Shown piece after piece: positions 11,443 to 23,975 of a DNA stretch of 64,000 nt. The DNA comes from Morella rubra. Its lineage: Eukaryota; Streptophyta; Magnoliopsida; Fagales; Myricaceae. The notes under the pieces are model-generated. The model worked only from the letters and a program-made list of their open reading frames with translations, was not told the DNA's origin and made no database searches. Both the position numbers and the translations under genes were made by a program. Where the stretch lies: NCBI GenBank assembly GCA_003952965.2, contig CM025853.1:21313785-21377784 (forward strand), read 5' to 3'. Position 1 is the stretch's first letter. Each line of letters opens with the position of its first letter.

Positions 11443-12716
11443 ATGACAAAACATTCTAGAGCGTCTTCCTCTTCTTCCACACAGCAAAGACCACTAACTA
11501 CAGCCGAGAGGCAAGCATTTATGTTTACACGCATAGTTGTGCGGAAAGGCCAGTTAGCACATATGACTTCTCGAAGTTTCAGTTCGAGGGTCGCACCATC
11601 AACCAAATATTCACCCACTATGGTTGGGAGCGCATGCTCTCTTGGACTGGCCCGTCGTACACATATTTTGTCCAAGAGTTGTACTCAACGCTGCAGGATG
11701 TTGACACTGATGAGGATGAATGGGAGGTCTACATCCATGGACGACCGATTAGGCCCTCCCCCGACATCCTCTCCACCTACTTGTGCATTCTGAGGCAAGT
11801 GGGTGCCTATTCTACTGTGGAGCCTGGTACGAATTTGTCAGCAGAGGAGATCTTTAGACTGATGACTGGGGAGAAACAGTACTTAGGGTGTGTTTGAGTG
11901 TTAAAATTTTGGGGAGGTTAAAATTTTAGGGTATTAGAATTGATTGAAAAAGTGAAGAGAGAGATGAATTGAATGAATTTTTTATATTTATTATAGTGAA
12001 AAGTAATGATTTAATGGGGGAGGGAGAGATTATATTCTAATTATTTTATTATTAAAAAATTTTAGAAGGCCTAAATTTTTAGTAAACAAATACAACCTTA
12101 GTCCAGTCATTGGTTTCGCAGAGCTCTTTGCCTTGCTTTTGGAGGATGTTCCACCTCATCTTTAGCCACAACATACTCCCAAAGCAACATCGGACAGAGT
12201 GCACAACCAAGCATGCACAGGTGATGTTGATGGTTGCTCGTCTCAGGCTGTTCGACCTCCCGCTCTTCGTGTTCCAGACTATGAGGACCGAGGCTCAGTT
12301 GATGAGCAAAGAGGGCATGTCATTCAAAAACATGTTGACCTGGATCATTCTGGATGCTGGGGTTGAGGCCATACGTCATGAGCCGACGTCGATGCAACTC
12401 GGCCCCATCAACAGTGTGACTTGTTGGCGTTTGATCGCATGGATCGGGGTCACAGCATCTTGTAGCTGCACCACAGCTTTGGGATGGTCTGACCCGGGCT
12501 GTGCAAGAGATAAAGCGCAGAATTCTACACGCAGTGGAGACGGCCATTGATCCCACCATCAGTAGTCTGGCTGGTATGGAGAAGAAACTCGAGAATATTG
12601 AGTTGATGCAACTGGAGTTAAAGAAGGCACATGACGAGGGTCGGGAAGACATCATGCAGAGGAAAGATTATGTCAAGTTTGACTTGGGGCAGAGGATGAA
12701 GAAGATGGCCCCATAG
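11443..12716 (+). pseudogene. Plant-transposon-protein-like gene, copy 2, interrupted by a Tourist MITE
   Basis: From the ATG at 11443 (MTKHSRASSSSSTQQR), with a frame change, to an open frame at 11634-11885 (WTGPSYTYFVQELYSTLQDV, then IHGRPIRPSPDILSTYL), followed beyond the MITE by 12110-12550 (FSHNILPKQHRTECTTKHAQ) and a coiled-coil tail at 12501-12716. Domain order matches copy 1, and the region after the MITE matches the second half of the domain. The MITE at 11886-12097 sits inside the reading frame. It shares only weak identity with copy 1, so the two copies diverged long ago. Confidence 0.5.
11886..12097. mobile_element. Tourist-like (PIF/Harbinger) MITE
   Basis: 212 bp, flanked by TTA on both sides (11883-11885 and 12098-12100). 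The ends are imperfect inverted repeats, GGGTGTGTTTGAG and (opposite strand) GGTTGTATTTGTTT. AT-rich, non-coding. TTA duplication and end sequence fit PIF/Harbinger. Confidence 0.85.
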
Positions 12717-14257
12717 TTTCTTTATAGTATTTTGTCATGTATTATGTTTTTATCAGACATTCGAACAGTTATGTTTGTACATATTATATTATTTGTGCAT
12801 GATGATATAATTTTTTTTTGGTTTATGCATATTTTTATTTGATAAGCAAATTATGATTAAAAAGGAAATCACACGTAATAATAAATTAAAAAGGAAACAC
12901 AATAAAAATTAAGAAATAATAAATTTATTTTCCGTTCTAAAGATAAAAAATCATTAGAACGGACATCGTTATTTACGTTCGAACGTTAATCATATTAACA
13001 TTAGAACAGCCACACAGTAACTCAAATAAGAACTAAAAATAAAAAAGAATAAAATTAATCAAAATCAAATATTTACATATAGTACTTATACACATTTTTT
13101 AATAGTACCTTATACATATTATTTAATATATAGTACCTTATACATTTTATGTACATAATATATTACTAGTACCTTATAAATATCTTCTGTTAGTAGTAAT
13201 AGGATTATCCTACTCTTATACATGTGCTATGATACTTACATGCGTTTGTAATTACTTACACATCATTAAGTACCAATAAATTTTATATACTTAATACTTA
13301 ATACTTAACACTTAACACTCAACACTTATATACTATCATACTTAAAAAGATAAATAAGTTTGTGTTTATTATACTTATACATAATTGAGTACCAAAAATA
13401 CTTTCATACTCCTACACGCGTGCTATAACAAGTTTATAGTTAATAAAATTATGCTTATAATTTAATTACATATTATTAAAGTTATTCCCAAAATTGTTTG
13501 AACATGCAAGTAGAGTTCAAACGCTAAAAACGCATGAAACAACACTGTTTCATTTTCTAAAACACGTTTGAACAGTGTCTCAATAACCTTTAGAACGTTA
13601 TTTGAAAACTAACGATGTTGTTCAGATAAAAAAGAATCATTTGAGCGTAGAAAAATGTGTTTGAACTGTACTTTAAGCATGCTTTTTCCCCACCTATTTT
13701 TGATGTACCGTTTTAACGTAGGAAATAGTGTTCGAATGGAAACCACGAATCTAAATATTAAAGATTCGACCATGAGACCTCATTTCGCCCACTCTCAAAA
13801 CACTACAAATTCACCTTTATTTTTTTTTGTCTACAGAAATATTACATTTTTTTGTTTTATTGTTATAGGAAAAACTCAAATGGAGCTTCTTTGTCTTTTG
13901 GAGGTAAGATTTATTAACTTAATCAATGAATTTATTAGTTTTTTAGGTATAGATTTTTGGTTGTTGTGACTCGAATTTGTGGACGAAATTGATTTTTAAA
14001 TGCTTATGGTTAGTTTCATACGTGTTTAGGGGTGTTGAATGCATGTTTTAGAAGTAAAAAAACATATTTTTGAGATTGATTGGGGGATTTTAGGTAACTG
14101 CTTATCATGGATTTTAGCACTGTTCGAGCAGTGTAAAAGTGTTCGTTCGAACAAACTGCTAAAATGTTTCATTTTCAGGGATAACAAATACATTCGAATG
14201 ATAATTTTATATCGTTCAAGCGTATTGTAGTCGTTTGAACGTATTCAAACGTTTTTT
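12717..14257. repeat. AT-rich region with repeated TTCGAAC-type motifs
   Basis: No gene seen. The palindromic motif TTCGAAC and near variants (cgttcgaacg, ttcgaacag, gttcaaacg) recur in both orientations at about 12755, 12980, 13500-13760 and 14110-14260, resembling a CACTA subterminal array. Confidence 0.5.
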
Positions 14258-14811
14258 TTTATTGTTTAGAAAAATTAGAAGTTTTAAATTATGCATGACA
14301 AAATCTAAATTTTGAGGTGTTGGGCCTCAAATGGATTCGCATCATTTTAACAATATTAATTTGCACACGAAACTAATAAAGAGAATAACAAAAGCTGATA
14401 CAACATTGTTTAAACCATGGCATCTTTCATTGTATGGAAAGAAATAAAGAGCAATACTCTGGTCAGTAGGGCCAGACTTCTGAAAACTTTTTGGCCACAC
14501 ATCCGACCTAAAAAACAGTTATTTCCTTCCAAACTGGAACATGCAAAGAACAGCTTTGTAGGTCTAATGTATGACTAAAAGTTTTTGAGATATCCGGCCC
14601 TACTAACCAAAATATTGCTCTCTATTTCTTCCTATACAATGAAAGATGTTGGTTTGAAAAATGTTGTATCATCTTTTGTTATTCTCTCCATTGATTTCTG
14701 TGGATGTTAATGTTGTTACAGTTATGCAAATCCGTTTTAAGCCCAACACCTCAAATTTAGATTTGTCGTGCATAATGTAAAACTTCTAATTTTCCTATCA
14801 ATTAAAAAAAA
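14258..14811. repeat. Large foldback (inverted repeat) element
   Basis: The left arm (about 14258-14520) reads outward-in as 'aaaattagaag', 'tatgca.gacaaa.tctaaa', 'gaggtgttgggc', then 'gagaataacaaaag.tgat', 'catctttcattgtat.g'; the right arm (about 14575-14811) is its reverse complement with about 15-20% mismatch. The short central loop is near 14525-14570. The transcript would form a roughly 250-bp stem. No coding capacity; family unknown. Confidence 0.85.
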
Positions 14812-14879
14812 ATTGTTTTGAACGTGTTTGATAGATCACACAATACGTTTAATCAGTGTATTGTTAGACTCGTTAGTGC

Positions 14880-15404
14880 TAATTTAAAATTCACATCAAA
14901 TTGTCTGCACTACTGGACCTAAAATGCCAACTCAAAATGCCATGCTGGACAAATTTATTTTAAGACAACAAACCCCAAGTGACTTTAAGCTACGTGGTTG
15001 CTTGTGATTGGTGGTGATATGTTCCCGTTAGCCACGCAAGATTTATTCCGTTAATAGGGCTCACTGAGTCAACAGAATGACTACTTTAAGATAAAGGATT
15101 TCATAAGGACTAGTATAGGACAAAATAAACCCTTGGAATTAGTTTAGAATCCGATCATACTTCAAAGACTAGTGGATTAATTATGCCTTACTATTAAAAG
15201 GGATGATTGATTGGACATATATAGTCCGTCATCCCATAGCCCACGACCATTCAGCGAACGTCTAAGAAGGACAATCAGGCGTCGGAACAGGAACGATGGA
15301 CATCTATTGTCTGATGTCCCATCGTCCATAACCATCAATCGAAGGTCAAGGATTCATAATCGGATACACAGTAAGGAACGACTGATCGTCCATTCAATCA
15401 TCAT
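14880..15404. other. Part of CACTA-A right subterminal region, no gene
   Basis: No coding region recognised. 15340-15404 matches 28768-28817 (shared 'acac.gtaaggaa.gac.gatc.tcc'), which marks it as the left half of the target of CACTA-B. Confidence 0.5.
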
Positions 15405-15710
15405 CACTACAAAAAAACAGGTCTACAGCGGCGGTCACCAAAACCGCCGCTATATACCCTATATACCGGCGGTTTATCTCAACGCAACCAAAAAATAAAC
15501 ATCTAGCGGCGGTCTCTATAGCGGCGGTCAAAAACCGCCGCTATAGACCAAAGTAGCAGCGGTTGATATAGCGGCGGTCATAAACTGCCGCTATATACCG
15601 CTATGGCAGCGGTTTCTATAGCGGCGGTCACTGACCGCCGCTATAGATCACGTACGCAACTACTTAAGTCTATAGCGGCGGTCAGTGACCGCCGCTATAG
15701 ACTTAATGAA
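15405..15710. repeat. CACTA-B left TIR and subterminal hairpin array
   Basis: At least six copies of 'agcggcggt' or its reverse complement, mostly paired head-to-head as 'gcggcggtcNNNgaccgccgc'. 15665-15705 is a 41-nt palindrome with 20-nt arms around a single central G. Such arrays bind TnpA-type proteins in known En/Spm elements; here that is inference. Confidence 0.9.
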
Positions 15711-16190
15711 ACGCGCGTTTAGGGCAAATTCTTCACCCATCCCGTGGCCCCCCTTTCTTCTTCCCCCCCTGGGCGATTTTCCCTCCCTCCCCGTTCGGCA
15801 TTTCAACAGTGCCCCCCACCCCCCCAAATCACCACCGTTGCCCTCCCCCCGCGCCCCCTCATGCGATTTCACCTCCCACCCTCCCCCCCATCTCGTGAAT
15901 TCTGCCCCTCCCCGGTCCCCTCCGAAAATTTCATCACTTCCCCTCCTCCTCCACGATTTTCAGGCCCCCCCGCGCCCCCTCCGTGAGTGTCACCCCCCCG
16001 GCCGCCCTCTTTCCACGTGGGTTTCAGCCCACCCCCAGCCCCGTCCGTGAGCTTCAACCCCCCCCCGGTGCGAGTTTCACCCCCACCGCCCCTTCAGCCA
16101 ATTTCAGCGCCCCCACCTCCCATTCGCACTTCAAATGTCCTCCCCCTTTTAATTTCGTGAATTTCAACTCTCCCCGTTAGAAATTTATGA
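15711..16190. other. C-rich 5' region of CACTA-B
   Basis: Strongly pyrimidine/C-rich plus strand with runs of 6-9 C and repeated 'gaatttca' / 'tttcacccc' words. Open frames here exist only because of the composition. It may be promoter or leader of the transposase unit. Confidence 0.5.
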
Positions 16191-16419
16191 AATAATTCAA
16201 TTGTATTGGTTTTGCATTGCTGTTCAGGTCAGTGACTTAGACTCAATATATATTTTTGTATTTTATAAAATATGAATGAAATTAATTATATGGAGATTGG
16301 AGGTCAGGGCTTATGAATTGGATTATTGGGTTTTGTTGTGTTGGAGATTGGAGATTGGTTTTGTTAGAGTGTTGATTTATGAATTTGTTGTTGACTTGTT
16401 GTATTATACTATTATATGA

Positions 16420-17130
16420 ATTGGTTGTTGAAAATATATGAATTTTTTGATGAGAAATAGTAATTGAAATGTATGAATTGGTTGCTGAAAAATATGAATT
16501 GGTTACTGGAAATATATGAATTGGAATGTTTGAATTTATTCCTGGAAATATATGCATTGGTTTGTATGAATTGGTTGCTGAAAATATAATATCTTCCTTG
16601 GTTGCATTGGTTTGTATGCCACATTGCATTGCTGAAAATATATGAATTGTATTGAATTTTCCTGAAAATATATGTATGTATTAATTGGTTGCTGAAAATA
16701 TATGAATTATAATGTTTGAATTTATTGTTGAAAATATATGAATTGGTTTGTATGAATTGATTGCTGAAAATATATATTTTGTTTTGTATGAATTCATTGC
16801 TGGAAATATATGAATTTATTTGAAAATATATGTTTTGTATTAATTGGTTGCTGAAAATATATGAATTATAATCTGAAAATATATGAATTGGTTTGTATGA
16901 ATTGATTGCTGAAAATATATATGAATGAATTTGAAAAATTTTGTATGAATTGGTTGCTGAAAATATATGAATTGGAATGTATGAATTTATTGATGAAAAA
17001 TATGTTTTTTTGTATGTTATTAAAAATCTATTTTCTAAATTGTTGATAAACTATAAATTCATTGGTTCTTTTGACTGCCTATGAATTGATTGCACTGCTG
17101 AAAATATATCCTTTGTATGAATTTATTGAT
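16420..17130. repeat. Degenerate minisatellite in CACTA-B
   Basis: More than ten loosely spaced copies of 'tgaattggttgctgaaaata' and variants, unit about 30-50 bp with variable spacers. Non-coding. Confidence 0.8.
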
Positions 17131-17409
17131 GTCCAAAAGTCCGCTGTGTTTACTATGTTTTTTTGGACCAGTATCTTTATTAAAAATCTATTTTCTAAAT
17201 TTCTTTCATAGTTGAACTCAATAGTCTCAACTACGTGGTTTTCGTAACTGTGATTGAGGGACACTAGGTGACTTGCCATTCACATATTACTCTTTCACAG
17301 TCAGTGGTATTTTGAATCTCTTCGTCAATTACTATTGTTTGTTCTTTTTTCCTTTTTTTTTTAGAGATTAGAGTTTGTGGATTTTATTGGAAACGGAATA
17401 ACTAACTAT

Positions 17410-17670
17410 TGTTGGAGATGTTGGTGTTTGTGGGTTCTGTTGGAAGGCGGAGGGTAGGGCTAACTTTTATTTGTTGTTGGTTCTGTGGAGTTTATTGGAA
17501 TGTTGGTGTTTGTGGGTTCTGTTGGAAGGCGGAGGGTAGGGCTAACTTTTATTTGTTGTTGGTTCTGTGGAGTTAATTGGAGATGTTGGTGTTTGTGGGT
17601 TTTGTTTGGAAGGCTAGGGTAGGGCTAACTATTATTTGTTGTTGGTTCTGTGGAGTTTATTGGAGATTGG
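17410..17670. repeat. Tandem repeat of about 80-100 bp in CACTA-B
   Basis: Three to four copies of a unit containing 'gttggtgtttgtgggtt', 'ggagggtagggctaac' and 'ttatttgttgttggttctg'. Lies just upstream of the transposase start. Confidence 0.85.
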
Positions 17671-17808
17671 AGGGGTAATTGTTATATGATGTTCGTTACG
17701 TGTGTTGTTTTATTAATTTATGTTAGTTTTATTGAAAAATCTTGATAAAATGTGAAAAACATTTAATCTTATGCATAATCTTTTTTGTTGCATTTCATAT
17801 AGTTATTA

Positions 17809-20800
17809 TTGTCGCTCATGGACAAGAGTTGGATGAAAAAGAAACGCGGGACAAGTGAATATGTGTTGGGAGTCAATGAGTTTCTGGGTTTTGCATCTAA
17901 GAGTATGGGTAGTGATGAGAGAATTTGTTGCCCTTGTGTAAAGTGCGTCAATTACAAGAGGTATAACATCAGTACGGTACATGATCATTTGGTCCAATAT
18001 GGGATGTCTCCGGGTTACGATTATTGGTTTGCGCATGGTGAATTGCGAGATAGGGCAGCATCTAGTCATCCTTCTATTTCTGTTGGGGATAATGAAATGT
18101 GTGAACCCTCATCTGGGATGCATGAACTATTACACGAGGTATTTCCATTAGTACCGGAAACACAATCCCATAATGTACGAGAACAACGAGATCCACTTCC
18201 TACTGAACATACTGCAAAGTTTTATGACATGCTTAAAGATGCAGACGAACCTTTGTATGAAGGGTGCATAAAATTTAGTAAGTTAACTGCTGTTGTACAG
18301 TTATATCATTTGAAGTGCATGGGAGGATGGAGTAATACCTCTTTTACGTGGTTACTCCAAACACTGGGTGATATGCTCCCTGCGGGTGCAAAATTACCGA
18401 AGGACACTTATGAAGTTAAAAAATACATGAAAGGGTTAGGACTTGGATATGAAAAGATTCCTGTTTGTCCAAACGGTTGTATGTTGTTTTGGAATGAGAA
18501 TGAGAAATTAGAAGTTTGTTCAAAGTGCGGAGCTTCAAAATGGAAGGGCAATGGGGAGGGAAATATTTTCTCAGCGAATGAAGGTGGATCATCTAAGAGA
18601 TCAAGAAAAAACCGATGAAAGTTTTGCGGTGGTTTCCTTTAAAGCACCGCTTGCAGAGATTATTCATGTCCTCAAAAACTGCTTCTCATATGAAATGGCA
18701 TCACGATGGACGTGCAAATGATGGGTTGTTAAGGCATCCGGCCGATGGTCAAGCTTGGAAGGCATTTGATGCACAGTATGCTGATTTTGCTTCTGATCCT
18801 CGTAATGTTAGGCTTGGGTTAGCAGCGGATGGGTTTAATCCTTTTGGGAACATGAGCACTAGTCATAGCACATGGCCAGTGATATTAGTACCATATAACT
18901 TGCCTCCTTGGATGTGCATGAAACGTTCATCTTTAATGTTGTCATTACTTATTCCTGGACCGAAATCTCCTTCTTTCAAGATAGATGTATATCTAGAACC
19001 ATTGATATTAGAGTTAAAAGAGTTGTGGGATGTTGGATTAGATACTTATGACATTGCTACGAAAGATATGTTTAAGATGCGTGCGGCATTGATGTGGACA
19101 ATTAACGATTTTCCTGCATATGGTGACCTCTCTGGATGGAGTACAAAGGGACGTCTTGCATGTCCATGTTGTATGTATCAGACTTGGTCACGGTGGTTGG
19201 ATAATGGTAGAAAATTTTGCTACATGGGGCATAGACGGTTCTTACCATTAAATCATAGGTGGAGAAGAGATCAAAGATCATTTGACGGTACTTATGAAAT
19301 GACTCCACCACCCTATTTTATGACCGGTGATGACATTTTCAGGGAATTACAAGGGTACTTTACATTTTGAGTCAAGTGTATGGAAGAAGCAAAGTATTTT
19401 CTTCACATTGCCTTATTGGAAGGATAACATGTTACGCCATAATCTAGATGTCATGCATATAGAGAAAAACGTAATGGACAATATCATTGGTACATTGTTA
19501 GATGTGGACGGGAAGACAAAAGATAACTATAAGGCACGTCTTGACTTACAAAGCATGGGAATAAGACATGATCTCCATCCAAAGATCACTGATGCAGGAA
19601 AGGTTCATTTGCCTGGTGCTTGCTACTCAATGACTCGCGAAGAGAAAGAATGCTTTCTAAAAGTGATAAAGAATGCGAAATTTCCGGATGGTTTCGCTTC
19701 GAACATATCACGTTGTGTCAAGCTTCAACAACGTAATATCATAGGTTTGAAGAGTCATGACTGTCACATCTTGATGCAGCATTTGATGCCTATTGCAATA
19801 CGAAGATCATTGCCAAGCATGGTTTGTTCTCCTTTGATCTCATTGGCATGTTTCTTTAGAGAAATTTGTTCCAAAACATTACGGATAGAGGACTTAGATC
19901 GACTTGAGGCTCAAATCCCTATAACATTGTGTCAACTTGAAAGGATATTTCCGCCTGCATTCTTTACTGTTATGGTGCACTTGGTCGTACATCTAGTTGC
20001 AGAATGTAAGATGGGTGGACCGGTTCAACTTCGGTGGATGTATCCTATTGAAAGGTAATATTAATTATAGAGATATGTTATATCACGTTTCTTTGCACGT
20101 GTTGTATTTAATAAAGTCTAATATTATTGATATAGGTGCATGCACCGTTTCAAATCTTACGTGCGCAACACGGCCGCACCTGAAGGCTCTATTGCTGAAG
20201 GATATATAGCAGATGAATGCTTAACATTTTGTTCAAGATATTTAGAATCAGTCCCAACGATCTTTAATAGATCACCAAGAAATGTAGACGATACTATGGG
20301 AGGAATATCATTTGTTCGTCTTGATATGAAAACATGCATGCAGGCTCATCGATATATCCTTTTTAATTGCGATGAGTTAATTCAAATTCGCACGTAAGTG
20401 ATGTTACACTTCTAACTATTTCATTCAACATGTTTTTATCGATGGTGAAATTAATTTGACGAGAATTGTGTCGATGTGTAGAATGCATAAGGAGCGATTG
20501 AAGGCAAGAAACCGTAGTAGTCGACCAACAGATTATGTCATCGATAAGATGCATAGGGATGAATTTTGTGACTGGTTTCGAAACTATGTATGTGTTATGT
20601 TTAAAATGTTTTGTATTGGCTGATTACTTTGAAACTTACAATTAGTTTAATCTTGACTTGTTGTTCGAGGAAAATAGGTACAAAATATGGACGAGATGAT
20701 GAAGCATCAACTTCCAAATAGAGTTCGATGGCTTGCTAAAGGTCCAAACCCCGAAGCTAGATCATTTAGCCGATATGTATATAATGGTGTGAAATTTCGT

Positions 20801-21343
20801 ACAAAAGACAATGAAATAGGCAGAACAACTCAAAATAGTGGAGTATGTGTGACTGTTGAAGGGGGCACCACATATTACGGGCGAATTATAAGTATCATTG
20901 AGTTAAACTATTTTGATGAAGAATGTTTTGTACTATTCAAATGTGATTGGGTTGATACAGCTATTGGTAGGGGATATAAAGTTGATGAGTTTGGATTCGA
21001 ACTTGTTAATTTTTCGCGTTTAGTGCATACTGGAGATCGATTAAGCGATGATCCATTCATTTTGGCACCACAAGCATCTCAAGTATACTATGTAGCAGAT
21101 GAAAGACATCCAAATTGGGAAGTAGTTGTCAAGACCAAACCAAGAGATGTGTTTGATGCTGGTAATGATGACGACATAGATGACTACTGTGAAAATGAAC
21201 CTTACAATTTCAACGTTGAGCAAAACATCGAGAATGTACACGATGATTTGACGTGGTTTAGAAATGAGGTGGAAGGAACAACACTAGATATACCTCAGGA
21301 ATTTCCTATGGTATGTCAAATATGTCTCTGTTTTTGTGATTGA
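17809..21343 (+). CDS. CACTA transposase (TnpD-like), multi-exon, two frame changes
   Basis: DDE-type transposase of the En/Spm family. Domains in order: Transpos_assoc-like N-terminus (17818-18040, MDKSWM then a CPCVKC zinc-like motif and the YDYWFAHGE block); zinc-like CPNGC/CSKCGASKW (18470-18540); Transposase_21 core (18615-19600, KVLRWFPLKHRLQRLFMSS, later HNLDVMHIEKNVMDN); DUF4218-like part (19740-20390, GLKSHDCHILMQ and ERIFPPAFFTVMVHL); DUF4216-like C-terminus (20880-21170). Introns: 20055-20135, 20394-20481 and 20588-20677, all GT-AG. Frame changes occur within an A-run near 18604-18610 and again near 19345-19370; the rest is open, so decay is slight. A donor at 21310 could instead splice toward the next gene. 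Confidence 0.85.
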
Positions 21344-21478
21344 AATATTTTTTTCTTACATGCTCAGATTTACCATATATTCGTTTTGTTGATGTTTTGT
21401 TTAAGGAAATGTGTTTTGTATTGTTCAATTTGATTGCTGAAATCACTTTTATGCATGTCAATACATTGTATAGGTACA

Positions 21479-23384
21479 ATGACGAGGAAGAGATTCAGGA
21501 CTATATCTTCTTCATCACAGCCACCTGTGCCACCATCACAAGAAGCAACGGCATCACAAGAAGCAACGCCGTCACAGCCACCTGCGCATCCTTCAGAACA
21601 GGCTACGATGCCATCGTCCGACTATGATCAATCTTTGAACGATAATGAAATAATTGGTATGTTCATAACCACAATAGAGATAATCTAAGGGAAATATGTT
21701 ACTCGATTTCGTTTCACATGCTAAATGTGCAGGTCATACTGAAGTCCGGAAAGTGCGTGGCGGCACGCGGATGACGGACGTCTGGAATCTGAAGGAAGAC
21801 GAATTGATTCCAGTACAATTCAATGGCAATGGGCAGCCATTGGGTGATGAAGGGGGAATATTTAACAAATTCACTGGTTGTGTTGCCCGTGTTGCGAATC
21901 AAATCCCCCTAGATGCGGCGGATTGGCGTAAAGTCCCAATGTCAATAAAAGAGGACTGTTGGAGCCTCATGACGGTATAATTTTGGTTATTTGTCACAAT
22001 TGTTATTCAACTATATGAATTTAATAATTGACTCACCTAACTGTTTGGGTATATTTTGCAGAAACGGTTTACAATCCCCGAGCCTCCATTGGGGGATATT
22101 GTCAAGAGCTGGTTCCTCAAAGATTTAGGAGAGAAATGGAGGAATTACAAGTGTAGTTTAAAGCTCAAATATTTTGATGAGGCCTTTACGCCTCAGTATG
22201 TGAAAAATAATGCTCCAACAGACGTTAATTTGGAGCAATTTTGCAAATTAGTCGATTTTTGGTATTCTGATGCAGGACGGGTATGACATTTATTTATTCG
22301 TATTATAATTTTTATGAATATAACTTCAATTAAATTTTAACTGTCTTGATGTTAATAAGCATCGAAGTCATGCTGGAAAACAAAATAGATCGCTCCAAAC
22401 GACGGTCCACACTGCAGGATCAAAGAGCTTCGCACGTTATGCTCACGAATTGGTATGTAGTACTTTCATTACTTTCTTTAATAGTATAGTACTTATCATT
22501 GTCATTCTTATTTGTAATTTAAAATTTCATCACGATTTCGTGTTTGTGATGCAGGAAAAAGAGAAACAAGTTCCAATCAATCGAGCGGATTTATATAAAA
22601 CTGTCCATATGCGTTCTGACGGATCTCCAATAAATCCGGACGTAGCAGAGAAAATAGTATGTCATTATTACAATTGGAGATTGATTTCAATGTGCGAATA
22701 TTAATTCAAAATTTAATTGTACGTTGTACTCTCTCAGAGGCGAATGGAGGAGATTGGACTGAACGATTCAGGAAGTTCACAAACTTTGACGAATTTAGAG
22801 TGGATGGCAGCATCGGATATGTGATTGGTCCAGAACGACATGGTCGCATTCGCGGCGTTGGATTAGGACCAACTCCTTCATCTCATCCTACCAACACCAA
22901 CGTAAGATACAGTCAGCCGACATCCTCTAGTAACGAGAGAGCCGTATTTATGGAAAATAGAGTTCAGATGTTGGAGTCTGAAGTAGCATCGCTAAAATCT
23001 ACAATACAAATGATGGCACAAGCTTGGGTAAAAGTTTTATTTACTTATCCTTAAATATTACTATTGACTCTATTTATGTATATTTCGTAGTTAATTAATG
23101 TTTGTTTAACTGTTGTAGGAGCAACGTCAATACCAAGATGTTCCCAATAACAATCAGGTTTCACCAGCAATTCATAGATCATCTCATGCAAGTCGGAAAA
23201 CAAGTGTTGGTAAGATACAAACATAAATGAATACTGTTATTAATTTAATTTTAAGTATTTACGAAGCTCTTTTAGCTTTATTCATGTCATTACTGTTTGT
23301 TAATTTTACATTATTGTAATAGCAGACAATGCCGATGACGCAGAAAGTGGAGGAGCAGATGGTGCTGAAGGTGGACAGGATTAA
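21479..23384 (+). CDS. TnpA-like DNA-binding protein of CACTA-B (Transposase_24 / Ptta type)
   Basis: Starts MTRKRFRTISSSSQPP with a Ser/Pro/Gln-rich N-terminus containing short QEAT-type repeats. Later exons encode the plant Transposase_24 core: exon 21733-21974 (GGTRMTDVWNLKEDELIPVQ), exon from 22062 (KRFTIPEPPLGDIVKSWFLK), exon around 22361-22451 (HRSHAGKQNRS, TAGSKSFARYAHE), exon from 22555 (EKEKQVPINRADLYKTVHMR), then a coiled-coil-prone C-terminus near 22940-23025 and short final exons ending at TAA 23382-23384. All introns look like GT-AG and no stop interrupts the exons I traced. In En/Spm the equivalent protein binds subterminal motifs; here those would be the AGCGGCGGT hairpins. Confidence 0.75.
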
Positions 23385-23609
23385 ATTTAGAGTTATTTGT
23401 ACTTCAATGTCATGACTTGTTAGCTTTTAGTCTACTGAGAAAATACCATTAACTTATTTTTGTTTGATGTAAAACTTGTAAGACCCCCTTATAATGAAAT
23501 ATATTTTGTTTTATTGCACTTTTCTTTGTTTCCATTAATCAATTACAATCTATAATCAAATTTGTATGGTAGGAAAATATAACCCAAAAAAATTAAAAAA
23601 AAAAAAAAA

Positions 23610-23975
23610 CCTATAACAGCGGTCCCTGACCGCGTTATAGGTGAAACCAACGTAAAGGGTTATAGCGGCGGTCACCTAACCGTCGCTATAACCCTATATC
23701 AGACCGCCGCTAAAAACATGTAGCGGCGGTCACCTGGCCGCCGCTATAGATCGTCCGCGGCAAAAAGTTGGCTCTATAGCGGTGGTCGGACCGCCGCTAT
23801 ATAGCCAACGTATACACCAGCGGTCTCCACAACCGCCGCTATAGGGCTGTGCCGACGGCGATATAGCGGCGGTCACGACCGCCGCTAAAAAACCGCTGCT
23901 ATAGGATATAGCAGCGGTTTTGGAACCTATAGCGGCGGTGTACGACCGCCGCTATAGGACTTTATTTCTGTAGTG
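23610..23975. repeat. CACTA-B right subterminal hairpin array and TIR
   Basis: At least twelve 'agcggcggt'/'accgccgct' units and variants, mostly in inverted pairs spaced 3-15 bp, ending in the right terminus at 23975. Mirrors the left array. Confidence 0.9.

Larger units (their letters stand above)
15405..23975 (+). mobile_element. CACTA-B: complete, probably once autonomous CACTA (En/Spm) element
   Basis: Terminal inverted repeats CACTACAAAAAAACAG (15405) and, on the opposite strand, CACTACAGAAATAAAG (23975). The 3-bp target duplication CAT lies at 15402-15404 and 23976-23978. Both ends carry subterminal arrays of AGCGGCGGT/ACCGCCGCT hairpins. Inside, on the plus strand, lie a transposase gene (17809-21343) and a TnpA-like gene (21479-23384), the classic two-protein layout. 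An empty copy of the insertion site exists at about 28817-28822, where 'caatcgtcataacgcgg' corresponds to the two flanks joined through a single CAT. Confidence 0.95.

Noticed and set aside
14925-14935. 'gcactactggacc' as a CACTA terminus
   Set aside because: Matches only the first five bases of a TIR, with no subterminal motif or partner end.
15685-16180. Proline-rich open frames on both strands in the C-rich part of CACTA-B
   Set aside because: Several overlapping frames are open only because of the C/T-rich composition; no domain, no start context and no homologue pattern.
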